A stretch of DNA of 64,000 nt from Breviolum minutum Mf 1.05b.01 (Eukaryota > Sar > Dinophyceae > Suessiales > Symbiodiniaceae). The notes under the pieces are model-generated. The model saw only the letters and a program-made list of their open reading frames with translations. It was not told the origin of the DNA and did no database searches. The stretch spans positions 1 through 64,000 of the forward strand of contig DF241747.1 in NCBI GenBank assembly GCA_000507305.1, in the 5' to 3' direction. Of this stretch, positions 36,701 through 49,444 are shown piece after piece; position 1 is the stretch's first letter; every line of letters starts with the position of its first letter. The position numbers and the translations under genes were made by a program.

Positions 36701-38104
36701 TCATTCTATTTTGGTGCAGGCCTCCCTGGCAGGTGAAAAGTGTCATCTATGAAGAAGCATCCTGGTTGGAACGTCACCGCATCGCTGCCTATGCTGTTCT
36801 CTACATCCAATTCCTACAGATGGTCTTAGCCTTCAATGTACATCCACGAGTAGCCATGTTGACATCGACCGTCTCGAAAGCCTTGTACAATATGATGCAC
36901 TTTTTCTTCGTTTTTGCCGTCCTCTTTTTGATGTTGGCCTTCATGGCCAACTTCCTGTTGGGTGGTCGCATTCACATTTTTGGTACATTTGGTTCAGCAT
37001 GCTCCGCACAGGTTCGCATGCTCTTTGGTGAGTTCATCTATGCTGATGGGGTTGAGGTTTTATCCGGATCTGCCTTGGTGATGTATTGGCTCTATGCCAT
37101 CTCCTTCATGCTCATTGTCGCCTGGAACCAATGTTGACTTGTGGCACTTTGCATCATCTCATTGATCATGTGTCCCTGTAAGGTTTGCACATCATGTGCC
37201 CGACATTCCCCTGCCATTCAGATTTCTGGGCAAAAAAATCGGGTGAACATACTAATCTAGCTAAACTTGCATTTTCTCCAGAATTTTCACTCACTTCATT
37301 TTTGAATACCCCTGAAACACTAAAGTTCACTCTGCATGGCAGTACTCAGGTCTTCTTCACCTTGTTGAATTTCTTCTTGGCCATCATTGTGGATGCTTTT
37401 GTCGAAGTCAAAGAAGGTTGCGGACAGCTTCGCTGTACACAGAGTTTTTTTCGTGATCTCACCTCAATGGTTTGGACACTTTACCTCCAAAGGAGGTACA
37501 AATTGCCTCCGCCAAAGCGGTTGGCGACGCTTGCCAGCAAATTTGACGACATTGATATCATTCATATAATCCATATATCTAAATTGAGGGCGGAATGAGT
37601 GAGAGAGAGATGGATGGAGAATGGATATATGATATAAATAGTTGGATGGATGTGATGAAGTTTTTTTTAAGATGTCAAACCATGCGAACCAAGCACAAAC
37701 ATTCAAATAACACAGGGTTGAGTGTTGAAAACTGTGGAGGTGTCAACTTGGAACTCAGGAAATGTTTCGACCAGAGCCTTCGAGCTTTTCAAAGCGTTTC
37801 GAAGGGAGAAACGGCGGGAAATGACGGGAAATTCCCTCTGTTTTCAGCAGAGGTTTTGGTCACAGAATTTGGCTTGGACCAGTCTGCAGTGTGCCATTGG
37901 CTATGTTGGCTTGAATCCTTAAGTTCGGCACCCTTTGTTCATTATCATCACCATGATGAGGACGAGGCTGACCACCATGACCACCAAGAGAAAGAAGAGA
38001 AAGATGAAGAGGAACCGATGCAAGTAGTTGAGTTGCTGAATGCTGATATTGAGGTGAAATCTTGCGACCCTGATGCCCAGATTGAACCTGTCACACACAT
38101 TTGA
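33768..38104 (+). CDS. Polycystin-type (PKD/TRPP) cation channel with N-terminal EF-hand and ShK-like extracellular module
   Basis: Exons (approximate where marked): 33768-33900, 34085-34153, 34332-34555, 34689-34992, 35091-35249, 35434 to about 35610, about 35743-35974, 36110-36565, 36733 to about 37130, about 37350-37485, and C-terminal exon(s) ending at TGA 38104. An EF-hand, DLDADGDGKISPSEF, is followed by membrane segment 1 (MPLFLLCLFCFLIAISII). The long extracellular loop ends in a six-cysteine C-x3-C-x2-C pattern (CPLTCGYC). GWIDIQTDKVSVSTMVYTEL and the pore-domain helices follow: YLCLHPDKYNLG..., FNVHPRVAMLTSTVSKALYN, FGEFIYADG, and S6 LLNFFLAIIVDAFVEVK. The C-terminus is His/Asp/Glu-rich. 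Predicted Ca2+-regulated channel of plasma or ciliary membrane (inference). A frame change inside exon 4 near 34905-34925 breaks the model by one base. Confidence 0.85.
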
Positions 38105-39412
38105 AATGTGTGTCACCCTCACCGTGCACCACGTTTTCAAGATAACCCACCGTAAGCACGTGGGTTTGAGGCCTTTTTGATGTCTTTTTCTGTCGACCAC
38201 TCCTTTCATACCCTTCATTTCGTTGGTTTTAGCCAAAACCGAACTTCCAAAATCACTGAGAGAAAAAAGGAGGTGGAAATTGTGGAGTTGAGAACGTTGA
38301 CCGTCGACCAAGGTTCACCCGTTGAAATCACACTTTGTTTTCGTTTTTGTCCTTGTTTTTTTTGACTTCCCGGTTTGAAAACTCATGTGTACTTCGATGA
38401 TTCGACGTACGAAGTTTTGGGTACTTCCGAGCCAAGGTACCAGGCTGGCCAAGGCCCCTTGGGGAAGAGAAAAAAGTTGCTTTTTTTTTGGGGTCTCCGT
38501 TTGAGAAAAAATATTAGACTAGGCAGCTTTTGAAGTCTTTGACACCAACAGCAGAAACAACCGCTCGATACTGACAGTGCCCGATAGTAGATCATATATG
38601 CTGATTTTTTGGGAGCATCGTTGGCTTAGAAATGCATGGAGAACTTCAAAATGTGAAAGGCATTTCGCACATTTGATAGCTTAGTTGGCCCACGACATGC
38701 ATGTGATTTTGCATGATTGTAGTTTTAAGATTGCTTTCCTCTATGTTCCTACTAAACTTTGCTAAATCGCCGATGCTCATTCACTACTGTTTGACGCTGG
38801 ATTCTTGAATTTGTCCCATTTGGTTGCCAGGAGTTGCACACAACCGAGTGGGAAACCTCAGATTTTCTAAATTTGCTCGTTTTTACGATGAAGCGTTTTA
38901 TGTGTTTTCTTGATTGTGTTTTTTGGCGTTTGGAAGTTGCAGAGGCGACGTCTCACAAGTCAAATTGCAACATTGTCGAGGCAGAAAGTTCCTGATGCAG
39001 CATGCCTTCGGTTTTCGTGGTGTTAAATAAAACAGGGATACTGTGTAAGTCCCGGTCAGCAAAACGACTCACACAAATAGAAAATAACAACAACATACTT
39101 CCAAGTTGCAAAGGGCCATGCCTCTTCAAGATGTTTTTCTCAGTTACCAGGTAGACTGGCGCTTGAAACGGCTCGCATGTTTTCAACAGGCAACAATGCT
39201 GGCAGAAGGTTTTGCATATATTGGAGACGGCTGGCTTTGCCAACGTTTTCCATGTCAACGCAGCAACTGGGATAAAAACTATGACAAGATGGCAGTGAAG
39301 TGTGGATTGGGACTTGTTTGGTGAGAGTTCCTCTTACCTCACGCTTCCACGCTACAAGTTGCTACATCGCATGCAGTCACTGTACATCGTACATGTCCCG
39401 TCCAAGTTTGTA
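38105..39412. other. Intergenic, 1.3 kb, no gene seen
   Basis: Both strands show only short, composition-poor frames. T-rich in many places. A minus-strand frame at 38953-39258 is not supported by splice context. Confidence 0.4.
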
Positions 39413-42400
39413 ATGGTCTCCACCAAGGCCCTCGTTTCCTTCAAGAAAACTGCCTGGAGGAATGCGATTAGGCTTCTGACACTGCTCCAATTGGCCAACG
39501 GAGAACCCGATGAAGTGAGTCACTTGGAACGGTGAATTTCGTTGAATCTATACTCATTTGGTAAGATCTGGTGTCATAGTCTCGAAAAGAGAAACAGTTC
39601 TTAAAATTCTAAAGGTATTGCAGCATTTCTGTTTGTGCATTTCTTTGGAAGACCTCAACCATGTGGCCTTTATTGTTTCGTTAAATTCACCACCTGAGCA
39701 TTTAAGTGAGGTTCTATCCCAGGTAGATTTGAGATCTGAGGTTTGAGTATTTTGATGCCTGAGATAATTTGGCAAAAAGCGTTTGGCAACTTGGACGGGA
39801 AAAACATCCACAGGGATTCGACTGCCAAACCGAACTGCTCGTCCCGCACCTAGGCATGTTTCACGCGCTGACCAGAAACCACGTAGAAGCAGATGAGCAC
39901 TGCTTCAATTCGGCGTTGTTGATCTCCCGCCACAGGCATTGTTGTCAGTTCATTATTGTGCATCGTTAAATTTGCTGTTGAGTAAACGAGAACTTGACAC
40001 TTTGCGGAACAAATTGATCCACTACCTTTTCAGTATGAGGATGATGATTTATGATGACCTTCTCGTTTTTTCATTGGCATGAAACCTGCAGGAATTGGCC
40101 AAGCACAATGGCATTGATCGACCCTCGTCCAAAACCCAACTGACTCATGAAGACTCACGTGCACTCATGATTTTCAATAGTCCAGATAGTCCATTGCTTG
40201 GTAATAAGCTACTGGGGCTACAGGTACATCAGCATGACAAATGGTAGCAGTTGGTTTCTTGATGTTTCTTGCCTTGAATCCGTGAAGGATTCCATGCGTC
40301 AGCGAAGTGTGAGACCCTCGGCAGTTTCCCAAAGCACCGTCATTGCGACATCTCCTTGGTTTGCTGCGCTCATCTGGTTGGAAACAGGCAGGTCACAGTC
40401 ACCAAAGTCACAGGTTAGGAGCAACGCAGCGGTCAGAGTAACTTGGAATGGTCAGAGTAACAGTAAACTTCGGTTCTAAAGTCACAGGACTGACAGGACT
40501 GAGGCTTGCAGTCAAGAATTAGTGCTGTGATGTTCTGTGATCGTATCCTTCTACGCAAAGTGTGTGGGTCTTTCTGGTTTCGCTTGGAAGCCCCAAACTG
40601 CAGGTTATGCTGCAGCAGATGTCATCACGTGGAATGCTGCCATCAATTGCGTTAGGAACTCCAATGCCAACGTAGCACGGTTGCTCTTCTGCCAAATGCA
40701 CCAGCTTGCTTTGCAGCAGGCAGGCCCTTTCTCTGGGAGGGTGGCAGTAGAGTGATGAGTGATGTCTTCATAATCATCGATGTTGTTCATTGGAATCGGA
40801 TTTCAGTCGGACAACAGCACAAAGCACCATGAGATATGATGGGAGATTTGAAGTATGACAGACGCGATGAAAGGATATCTTAGGAGTTCATATTTGGAGA
40901 CATAGATCACCGTCCTAGCAAAGAGTCGTCGCTTCGGTTGGTGATCACCTTGATTTTCAGGGATCCACTGAAGTATCATGGGGGATAGATAGATCCATTA
41001 TTGGCTTGATTGATAGTCTGATAGCCCTATGTCTCAGTCAAAGCCTTTGGAACGCTTTTTGCAAATGCTGCACAGCTCGGAATGAGAAGCTTGTTTCTCC
41101 CAAATTTCTCAAGTGCAACAGGTACAGGGTCTTAGATATTCACACCAAGTCGGCCATATATATCAATCAGCAATATCAGCACGTATTATCAATGAAGTAT
41201 TTTCAATTCTCACATTATCATTATCTCCTGTCTACATAGACTTTTTTCCCGATTTTGATTTGATTTGATCAGGATTCTGGTAGCCTTGCTGCCATCCTCA
41301 GCAGCGCTGCTTGGCCAGTTGCAGCTGAGGCACTGGCGGAGCAAACCTCAAAGCTGCGCTCGGCGCCACTGCTTGGGGCGTTCTGCGCCAAGCTGTGACC
41401 AAGCTGAAACGTCCAGTGATGTTAGAGAAATGCTTGACAAAAAACACAAACAACTCCCAAGACATGTAAAGAAATGAAGATACTGTAAAACAGATTCCAT
41501 TTCGATAGGATCGAGAGTTTATTCACTTTCAGAGATGGACCAGAAATGCCGCTGTGAATCAGGCGATGGGATGCAGCTGCGAAAGTTCTCACCAGAGCCC
41601 AGTCATGAAATTTCACAAATGTTGGGCTGCGAAACTCTGGAACTCGAGATGTAGACATCAAACTTCCTGAGTTGGAACAGTGTATAGGATGGCAATGTAG
41701 CACTCGTTTTGGGAAGCTTGCGACATTGTGTGACCATAAAACTAAGATAACTAAGGACAGTCCAACTGCGACACTTTGATGCAATTTGAACAAGTCATCT
41801 TCAAGTCAATGTTTCATTCGGCTTCAAGCTTCCTCAATTTATTGTTTCTTTGATGTCTCTATCGTCTCTACCTGTTTAAATTGGCCGTTTTTTTCATACA
41901 TCCTGTTTTTGATTCAGTGAAGATCACGATGAAGAAGAAAAAGATCGTGGAGCACGTAAAAAAACAGCAACATTGTAACATGAGTTGAAGGCTGCCTTTC
42001 GAGGCTCTGAGAATCGACCACATATCTTGGAGCTCCGTTTTGTCCACCTGGGACTCCTGGGACCAGACCTTGAGCCACTTGGCGTCGCCGCGTCGCCATG
42101 AAATCACCGTTTACACTTTCGTCACTTTTCGGTACGTTCAACGAAGACGAGGTTTGCTGCAGGTCGCCGCCTTCAAGGCGTTGAAGATGGATGAGGTGTC
42201 ACGACACAAAGTCCCAAAGAGAAACAGTGAGTGAGAGACAGAAAGACACCATTTTTTGTGAAACATATGAAAATTGAAACGGCTTTTTACGAAAATTCTC
42301 ACATAATTTACAACTGTTTAACATTGTCTCATCCTTTGTGGCCGAAATTTGCAAGTGGGGGAAGTGTATTGGTCGCTCAGTTTTCCTCATTCACTACGTG

Positions 42401-43841
42401 CCTGCATAAGTCACACTGTCACACAATTGTACAAATGTTAATTATTAATTTGTTTTTCTTCAAAGCTAAGCTTTACCAAACCTGTGTTACATCCTTTTGG
42501 TTCAAATCAGGTGGCTGGTAGCATTGCAGTTTCTTCCTTGCAACGAGCCAAGCACTGGCTGCATGCCGTGGCACTCCAAGGAGCCCCAAAAATTGTCAGA
42601 GAAATTGCTTCAATGACTTCTGTTTGGATTTGTTGATTTGTTTGGTGAGACGTTTAGAATTGTCACATACAAACAAAGTCACATGATTGTACTCGCTTCT
42701 ATCGATGTCTTTAGTCCGTAGGTATCCGTAGGTGGTTGCCCCTTTTGGGTGGAAGATTTTGTGTCTTGAACGTGTTTTTCAAGGAGGCGATGTCATGAAT
42801 CCATGGGGCCAGGTGCCCAAACCATTCAGAAATCCAGTGATGCATCATGAATCATCAGGAAGTTGAAGCAAAAAAGTGACAACGACAAGTGATGCAACTA
42901 GCCGAGCATATTGCATAAACCAAATTGCATGACAAAGTTCTCATCCATTGAAGCGTCCCAAAAGTCCTCATTCGTTTTAGATTTCTTGCATTTTTCGTGT
43001 TGTCATGTCACACTTCCAGTTGCACAGTTGCACAGTCTCGGAGTCTCGGCAGGCAGCATGGCTTTTAGGAGGGGCGTTTCAAAAACGAGTCGGCCCAGCG
43101 AGCGCACAGCCAGTCAGCACCTCAAAGCTGTTGGACGGTCGCAAGAGTCGAAAAGATTTATATAAACCATTCACCAAGGATAATCTGGCAAAATGGCAAC
43201 AAAGTTGCGAAGTGTTGTCAATGGCGAGGCAAAATTCCTTAAGGCTTCGGAGCACCGGCGCATTTTCACGAGCTCCAATACATCTTCAATCATTGCTGCC
43301 AGGCTTGATGCTTATGGATTACGAACCTCCACTTGGTTCATGACCCTCTGGCAACTCCGATCACTTTTGAGTGACGTGGCACAAGGATGTGGCCGGGAAC
43401 ATGTGACGAAAAAAGGGAACTGTTTGATGTTGAGTAGCTACTGAGGCTGTTTTTATTGGAGAACCAGTGGTTCCAGTCTTGAGCTTCTGAAATTCTTGTC
43501 ATTGTGGATGGCAAACTCTTAAGTTTGAGATCTTAGCATCTACAATTGACACCCCAATTTGTACATGTTCTTTCTGTTCTTTAATTTGTGCATCAAGGCA
43601 TCAAACGCTTGATTCTGGGTGCAGTTTTCTGACTCCTTTGTCTAAGTCAACCGATCTCAACCCAGCCATAGCTGTGACCATGCACGGGGTGACGACCCAA
43701 ACTTCAGGCATGGGCATCACCATGGATACAGCGGGGATAAACTCATCCATGACTTCGGTGGGTCGTGCCATTCAGTGGCAAGTTGCTGTGGACCTGTTGC
43801 ACTACATGGAGGACATGAATCATGATAGAACCCTTTGCTGA
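39413..43841 (+). CDS. Pentatricopeptide-repeat-like protein, many exons, partly resolved
   Basis: Coding blocks in one direction carry the degenerate PPR-like pattern seen in dinoflagellate organelle RNA-binding proteins. First exon 39413-39514: MVSTKALVSFKKTAWRNAIR, then LLTLLQLANGEPDE with a strong GTGAGT donor. About 40265-40390: MRQRSVRPSAVSQSTVIA. About 40612-40722: ADVITWNAAINCVRNSNANV and FCQMHQLALQQ. About 41272-41398: LAAILSSAAWPVAAEALAEQ. About 42510-42590: SSLQRAKHWLHAVALQG. About 43180-43250: KWQQSCEVLSMARQNSLR. Last about 43640-43841: AIQWQVAVDLLHYMEDMN, then stop. Exon joins between these were not all worked out; it could be two adjacent genes (a stop lies at 41398). The PPR role (organellar transcript processing) is known for the family; here it is inference. 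Confidence 0.5.
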
Positions 43842-44293
43842 CAGGTCGTGTGTATGGTTTCGTGCAACGTGCTTCAGCGGTGATCACCCGTGTAGCGTGC
43901 TAGGCTCCAGCCAAGCTTTCCAAACACTCATGAAGGGCAGAAGATGACCCGTGTACCAGAGCACTGTAGCAGAAAAGCTTGGAGTGACAGCAGAAAACGT
44001 CACAGACCATGAGGAATGACTGAAGTGCTAAGTGGGTGAAGTTTGAGGGGTCCATGTGTAGAGGAACAAGCGTGGTTGCATGAACAAGATGAATCATACC
44101 AAACGATCCCTTAAATCCTGCTCCGCTTCTTCACATCTGTCATGAATCATGAATCACGACCTATAGCCTGTACCATAATTACATCATACCTACCTACTGA
44201 AAACCATTGCTTAGGCCCTAGGCTAACGATCCAGGTTCTCCATTTCTTTGACTAAGCCGCTCTGAATCACCGCCTGTGAAGCGTGTTTCCTCC
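43842..44293. other. Intergenic, 0.45 kb, no gene seen
   Basis: Short spacer; contains the presumed promoter or 5' untranslated region of the immunophilin gene. No specific motif recognised. Confidence 0.45.
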
Positions 44294-47200
44294 ATGGGCG
44301 GCTATGAAGACCTCCTGGGCGACGGCCGACTGCTGAAACGCATCATCTGTGAGGGCGATGGCGCGGCAGTCGTGGAGGGCTGCTGCGTCCAGGTACACTA
44401 CGAGACACGTGTGGTGGACACAGAAAACACCGAGGCGGAATCGAAGTTGATTGATGCTTTGGCACATTGCTTGGAGTCAACTTTGTCGTAATTCAACCAT
44501 TGATTATTTGGGGATAGGTGTCAAAAATTTTCTGAGGATCAATCAAAACTTTCGGAGGATCAAAAAAGCACTTTTGCGAGCATCGAGGAAAATTAAGACC
44601 ACAGGAGCAGAAGGAAGGAATCAAAGAAAGAAGGAAAGAAGGAAGGAAGGAAGGAGGATCGGAAGGAAGTAACAAACAAACAAACAAACAAACAAACAAA
44701 CAAACAAGGAAGCGAGGAAGAGAAGAATGAAGGCAATGAAGCGAATAAACAAGGATGGCAGGGAGGAAGAAAGGAAAAAGCGAAAGCAAAGAAACCAGAA
44801 AATGAAGAAAATGAAAAAGGCCTTCATAATCCACGCCACAACTCTGTTTTTCACCACAACACGATTGTGGCATGTGTGTTTGTGTTGCCCTTGTTTTTAC
44901 TTTGTGCTTGAGCCTTTGTGCCATCCACACCAATCCAGTGTCCTGCTGCAATTCTAAAGCGGAATTGAAATGTTGGAAGCAGTCTTGCACGCTTCAACTA
45001 TGCCTGCAATGGAGGCTCTGCGCCCTGCCCCTCAACCCCTCCAGCTTTGAGACGTCCAAACTTCAAACTCTGCTTTTTTTGGTGTTCTTGCTGTTTTTCT
45101 GGCTGCTTTTGCATTTTGATCCATTTTCTCTCAATCCGATCTATATTTTCGTGATGCGGGGAAATGTTCTTTTTGATAATTTTTTGATATGTTTTTTGAT
45201 GTTTTTTGATGCGTGGAAAGTTTTTTTTGGATACCTTGCTCGATTATTTGATTGTGTGTGGGTGTGTTTGACATATTTTGAAGTAAAAATCCTTTCTCTT
45301 GATACATGGAGTATGCATATATTAGATACGCGTTGAGTGTAGTCGATCATTTGTTGCATTGATTTGGATTCCGTTGTTGCCTGATCTTTCTTGGGGAAAA
45401 TAGAGTTTCTTATAGCTTGAGAGTCATTTTGAGTCAAGCCACTGAGGATTCCTCAGATGGAGAAATGTTTGATTTCGTTTTGGGTTCGGATGATGTTTTG
45501 GAAGCTTGGAACCTGGCTATCACGACCATGAAGCCTGGTGAACGAAGCGCCTTTTTGGCACATCACAGCTTGACGTATGGTGAAGACGGAGCCGGGGAAG
45601 AGATTCCACCAAAGGCAACCTTGGAGTTCATGATTCATCTTTTTCCAAAGGTCGCTGGGAATGATGTCTTGGCAAGCCATAAATTTTGCACTAGGCTTTG
45701 CGAGGCTATGTCATTTATTTTGGTTGGTGTGAGGAGGGCATGGAGTGATGGAACTCTGATAAATAAAGAAACTAGACAGGAAGGCCACATGATTTTGGCA
45801 GCATTTTGCCCTGTATGATGCCTTTCAGACTGGGGTTTCAACTGTCGACCAGTGTGACGCATATAATACATTGACATAGTAAATAGCTTCTTTTCTCCCC
45901 TTAAAGGCATTGGAATGGTTAGCAGTGTTGCAAGGGCTTTGTGCAGGTTGGCATCGCTTCAATCTTCGCGCACCAAAATGCCCTAAAGACATGAAGTGGA
46001 GAATTGAGCAGAAAATCAGTGAAGTGTCATCACCAAAGGGTTCTCTAAAACTTCCTATAAGTTAAAAGAAGCTTCTGTGTTTCCCCAATGTTTTTACCAT
46101 TTTCCCCTTCGTTTTCGTCCTTTTGTCCGTTTGTCCATTTCTGAGGCGAAGGTGGTCAAGACAGATACCAAAGCCCCCGTGAAAGCCGACCCCGCCGTCC
46201 GGGAGGCGACACGTTTGGAACGTGCCAAGGAAGCCAAGGAACGTGGCAATCAACTCACACGACAAGGTGCAACGAATTGGAAAAAATGGATGGCCTCGTA
46301 GTGATAAGATGTGCCAAAAAATCTTGTATAAAGACCAAGAGCATGTCGCATGTTCAAAATGTTCAAATATCAGGTGTAAGAGGATGTCGCTTGTTTTTCC
46401 ATGGACTCAAAGACTCAAGATGCAATACATGTTTGCCTCGCAACAGGTGACTTTCATGGTGCTCGGAAGTCCTACAACGAAGCACTGATGTTGATCCAAA
46501 ACTTTCAGTCTTTTTCCGCTCCTGAGATCTCAGAGGTCGTTGCTTCGAACATGTTGCGAGAAGTCCATCATTTGCGACTCACATCGTTTCTGAATTTGTC
46601 TCAATGTGAGTTGAAAATGGACGACTTTAGCAGTGCCATCGGCAGTGCACGAAACGCCTTGGAATTAGATCCGGGCAACTGTAAAGCGTTGTACCGACGA
46701 GGGGTGGCACAGTTGCGTCAGGGAAAACTGGAAGAAGCCAAAGCAGATTTGCTCAAGGCACTGTCACAAAGAGAAAGGCAAAGCATAGATTCAAAACCCA
46801 ATACATTACAGTATAGATAAGGTTTTTTAAGATCAAAATGATATGAAAATACAAATGTATGTTGTGAAGCTGCAGCTTGCTGGGTTTCTATTTTTGGCAG
46901 TTGTGATAGTGGCTCGATACAGGTCATAAGCCCTTAGATGTTTATGTTGCGTTTGTTTGTTTCGAAACTTCACCTATTCCAAGTTGTGATAGGAATGACA
47001 AATGTTGCGCCTGGTGTTTCGAGCCCATGCTGCAGGCATTCCAGACGGATCCGAATGCTGAGATTCGAGCGAGACTTGAGGAATGTCGTGAGAAACTTGC
47101 TGCAACTGCGCAATGGCATAAAGATGCTTTTGGAGGAATCTTCCGGAAGGCACCTGAACAACAAGCACGAGAGCGAAATTTGGCCACTTTGCCTCAAGTT

Positions 47201-48221
47201 TGGTTGGACTTTCAAATTGGAAATGCCACGAAAAACTCCACGCGCCACACCTACCGCGTGACCATCGCTTTGTACAGCGACACGGTGCCGCGCACGGCCG
47301 AGAACTTCCGGTGCCTTTGCACGGGCGAACGCGGTCTCGGTGCACATGGAGCTCCATTGCACTTCCGAAGGAGCTTGGTCTATAAGGCGCACAGTGGTGT
47401 AGTGTGGGGCATTGAAATGCCTTTTTGATTTTGATATTCACATGAAAATGACTTTCAAAAAATTAGGAACTGACTACAAGTACAATAGAACTTGGCATGA
47501 AATTAGCCTATGGCAACTTTTCGTCTTGAAGCTTGAGCCTTCTAGTACGGTTCTAGGTTTACATGTGCGTTCTTCATCAATGACCAAAAGGACAGAAGTC
47601 TACACACCTGACCGCCATATCAACATGAAGCTATCAGAATTCAAAGAACCATGAGAGTTATTGGAGTGAAGTTTTGGAAGATTCGCGGTGAAATCTGGAG
47701 TTCATTGGTCAGGTGGTGCCCCGCAGCATTTTGGAAGCTGGTGACATCGTAAATTTCAATGGCACCAGCGGAGAATCCATTTATGGGCCCACCTTTGCAG
47801 ATGAAAATTTCACGGATTTGCATCACAAACGGGGCTTGCTGTCTATGGTGAATCGTGGTCCAAATACCAACAACTCCAAATTCATGTTCACTTTGCGTGC
47901 CCGGGATTGCAATGGAATCATTCATTTTAGCGCAAGAATGTTGCCACTGCCATTGAATTTGTTTCTGGGACAATATCAGATATTGATATTTATAGATATG
48001 GTGTGATATGATGTGATATTTGTGATACTCACGATGTTACTATGTCTCCATAAGTCTCTGAAGGTTCCTTGCCGGAATTGGATGGAAAACACGTAGTTTT
48101 TGGTGAAGTTCTCAGTGGATTCGAAGCCTTGGATGCCATGGAAATGGTGGAGACCGAATATCCCGACTGGCCGTGGCCAAGACAAATCACGGTCGTCGCT
48201 TCTGGTGACAGATCGCCTTAG
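44294..48221 (+). CDS. FCBP: Dual-family immunophilin: FKBP - TPR - cyclophilin
   Basis: Predicted 489 aa from exons 44294-44434, 45447-45650, 46146-46266, 46447-46757, 47036-47386, 47713-47896 and 48064-48221; the sum is 1470 nt and all phases agree. Residues about 1-113 are an FKBP domain: VQVHYETRV, FDFVLGSDDVLEAW, YGEDGAGEEIPPKATLEF. Residues about 125-275 form TPR helices: AKERGNQLTRQG, ARNALELDPGNCKALYRRGV. Residues 314-485 are a cyclophilin: VWLDFQIG, SDTVPRTAENFRCLCTGERG, NFNGTSGESIYG, NRGPNTNNSKF, LDGKHVVFGEV. The order FKBP-TPR-CyP matches the FCBP class known from Toxoplasma. Peptidyl-prolyl isomerase/chaperone role expected, with the TPR possibly binding Hsp90 (inference). In the cyclophilin, the position of catalytic Arg55 is Lys376 (segment LVYKVVPRS) and neighbouring active-site residues differ, so that half may be weak or inactive. 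Three introns use GC donors. Confidence 0.92.
44610..44707. repeat. GGAA-rich tract plus (AAAC)n microsatellite
   Basis: Purine tract of AAGGAAGG units (44610-44668) followed by AAACAAACAAACAAACAAAC (44671-44707), in the 1-kb first intron of the immunophilin gene. Antisense open frames rich in FLLS/FVCL across it are artefacts. Confidence 0.9.
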
Positions 48222-48291
48222 AAAAAAAGAAAGAGCGAAAAAAATCGCCTTGTGACAGTTTTTTTGGACATCACTGACATCATCCCATAGA

Positions 48292-49444
48292 TTGCCAATC
48301 TATCCGGTGGCCTATGACATGAGGCCATGTTTTGGGATGTGCTTTGTATGTTATGTATGGTCGCAGGACTCGCATCTACAGCCGGATGACATCAGCTACA
48401 CGTCGCTCTTAGCCGCCCTGAAAGATGTGAATCTATGGCTCCATGCGCTTCACCAGTTGCAGCTTCAACGTAGCTTGGCCGCACGGTGCGCTCCAAAATA
48501 GATCTTCGAAAAAAGTAGCAGAAATCTCCATATTGTCATATGGCAGTCAGATGATGTTAGTAAAAACGTGCATCAATTGGGGCCCTCTTGGCCAGGAAGC
48601 TCACCTGTGGCTGTGAATGCCGCGCTGGGAGCTTTGGCTCCCAGTCATCGTTGGCGACGGAGTTTGGACATCTTAGCATCAAGGCCAGAGAGCTCTAAGC
48701 TGATTTAAACTGAAACAAAGATCGAAAATGCCAGTTCAAAATGAACATGAGGCACAAATGGCATCGATGTTGACTTCTTGAGCCTTTTTCACACTCCGAG
48801 TCTCACGACTTTTTTCAGATGGGCACTGGACGCCGTTGGGAGAAGTGCGTTCCTCACGGCCTGCGATGCTTCGGCCTGGCGTGTGGCCTTGACGGCGGTG
48901 ATGCATCGGCCGGATGCCGCAGAAGTGGCGGCAGCCCAGCGCGCCTTGCATGCTCCGAGTTGCTGGAGACGGGTCTTGGGTTCACCAGCTGCAAGAAACG
49001 TCGTTTTTGGAGGTGAAACTCAGTGAAAAACCCATGCGACAAAACATTGATCTCAGTGAAAAGCAATGCTTGTTGCTTGTTGCTTGTTGCTTGTTGTCCG
49101 TTCCTCGCGTTTCCATCGATGATACATGAAAAATGAAAGGATTGTTGGGCTTCTTGCAGAGCTTCCATGGTATTGCAGATGTGGTCGTCCATGCAATGGC
49201 ATGCGATGCAGCTGGCAGGCGGACACAGGTTTTGTGGGATTTGTCACAATGCTTAAATTCAAATGCTGGAAAAGGAATCTTCCAGATTATTGGAAAGAGG
49301 AATGATGGCAATAATGCAATGAATGCATATGAATGCAACATATTCACAATTGGCGGCATGAGATGGCATGACATATCAACACCACGCCATTTTGTAGGCA
49401 CAGCCCATCCCTTGCAGCTGCGCTACTTGGGCAAGCTGACTTGA
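48292..49444 (+). CDS. Second PPR-like gene, partly resolved
   Basis: A block after TCGCAG at about 48367 reads LQPDDISYTSLLAALKD, then LWLHALHQLQLQRSLAAR. The next (about 48605-48700) reads VNAALGALAPSHRWRRSLDI. A third (about 48820-49010) reads RSAFLTACDASAWRVALTAV and AQRALHAPSCWRRVL. Another near 49161 reads DVVVHAMACDAAGR then VLWDL. The last ends HPLQLRYLGKLT and stop at 49444. The spacing of W-x-x-x-(L/V) motifs and PD-x-I-S-Y is PPR-like. It starts only about 70-140 nt after the immunophilin stop, in the same direction. First exon and exact junctions are not established; it could also be a fragment or pseudogene. Confidence 0.45.

Noticed and set aside
44493-44990. 165-codon minus-strand frame rich in Leu/Phe/Ser
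   Set aside because: Generated by the GGAA and AAAC repeats in an immunophilin intron.
46974-47441. Minus-strand frames of 140-155 codons
   Set aside because: Opposite the TPR-cyclophilin exon of the dual immunophilin, whose plus-strand motifs are decisive.
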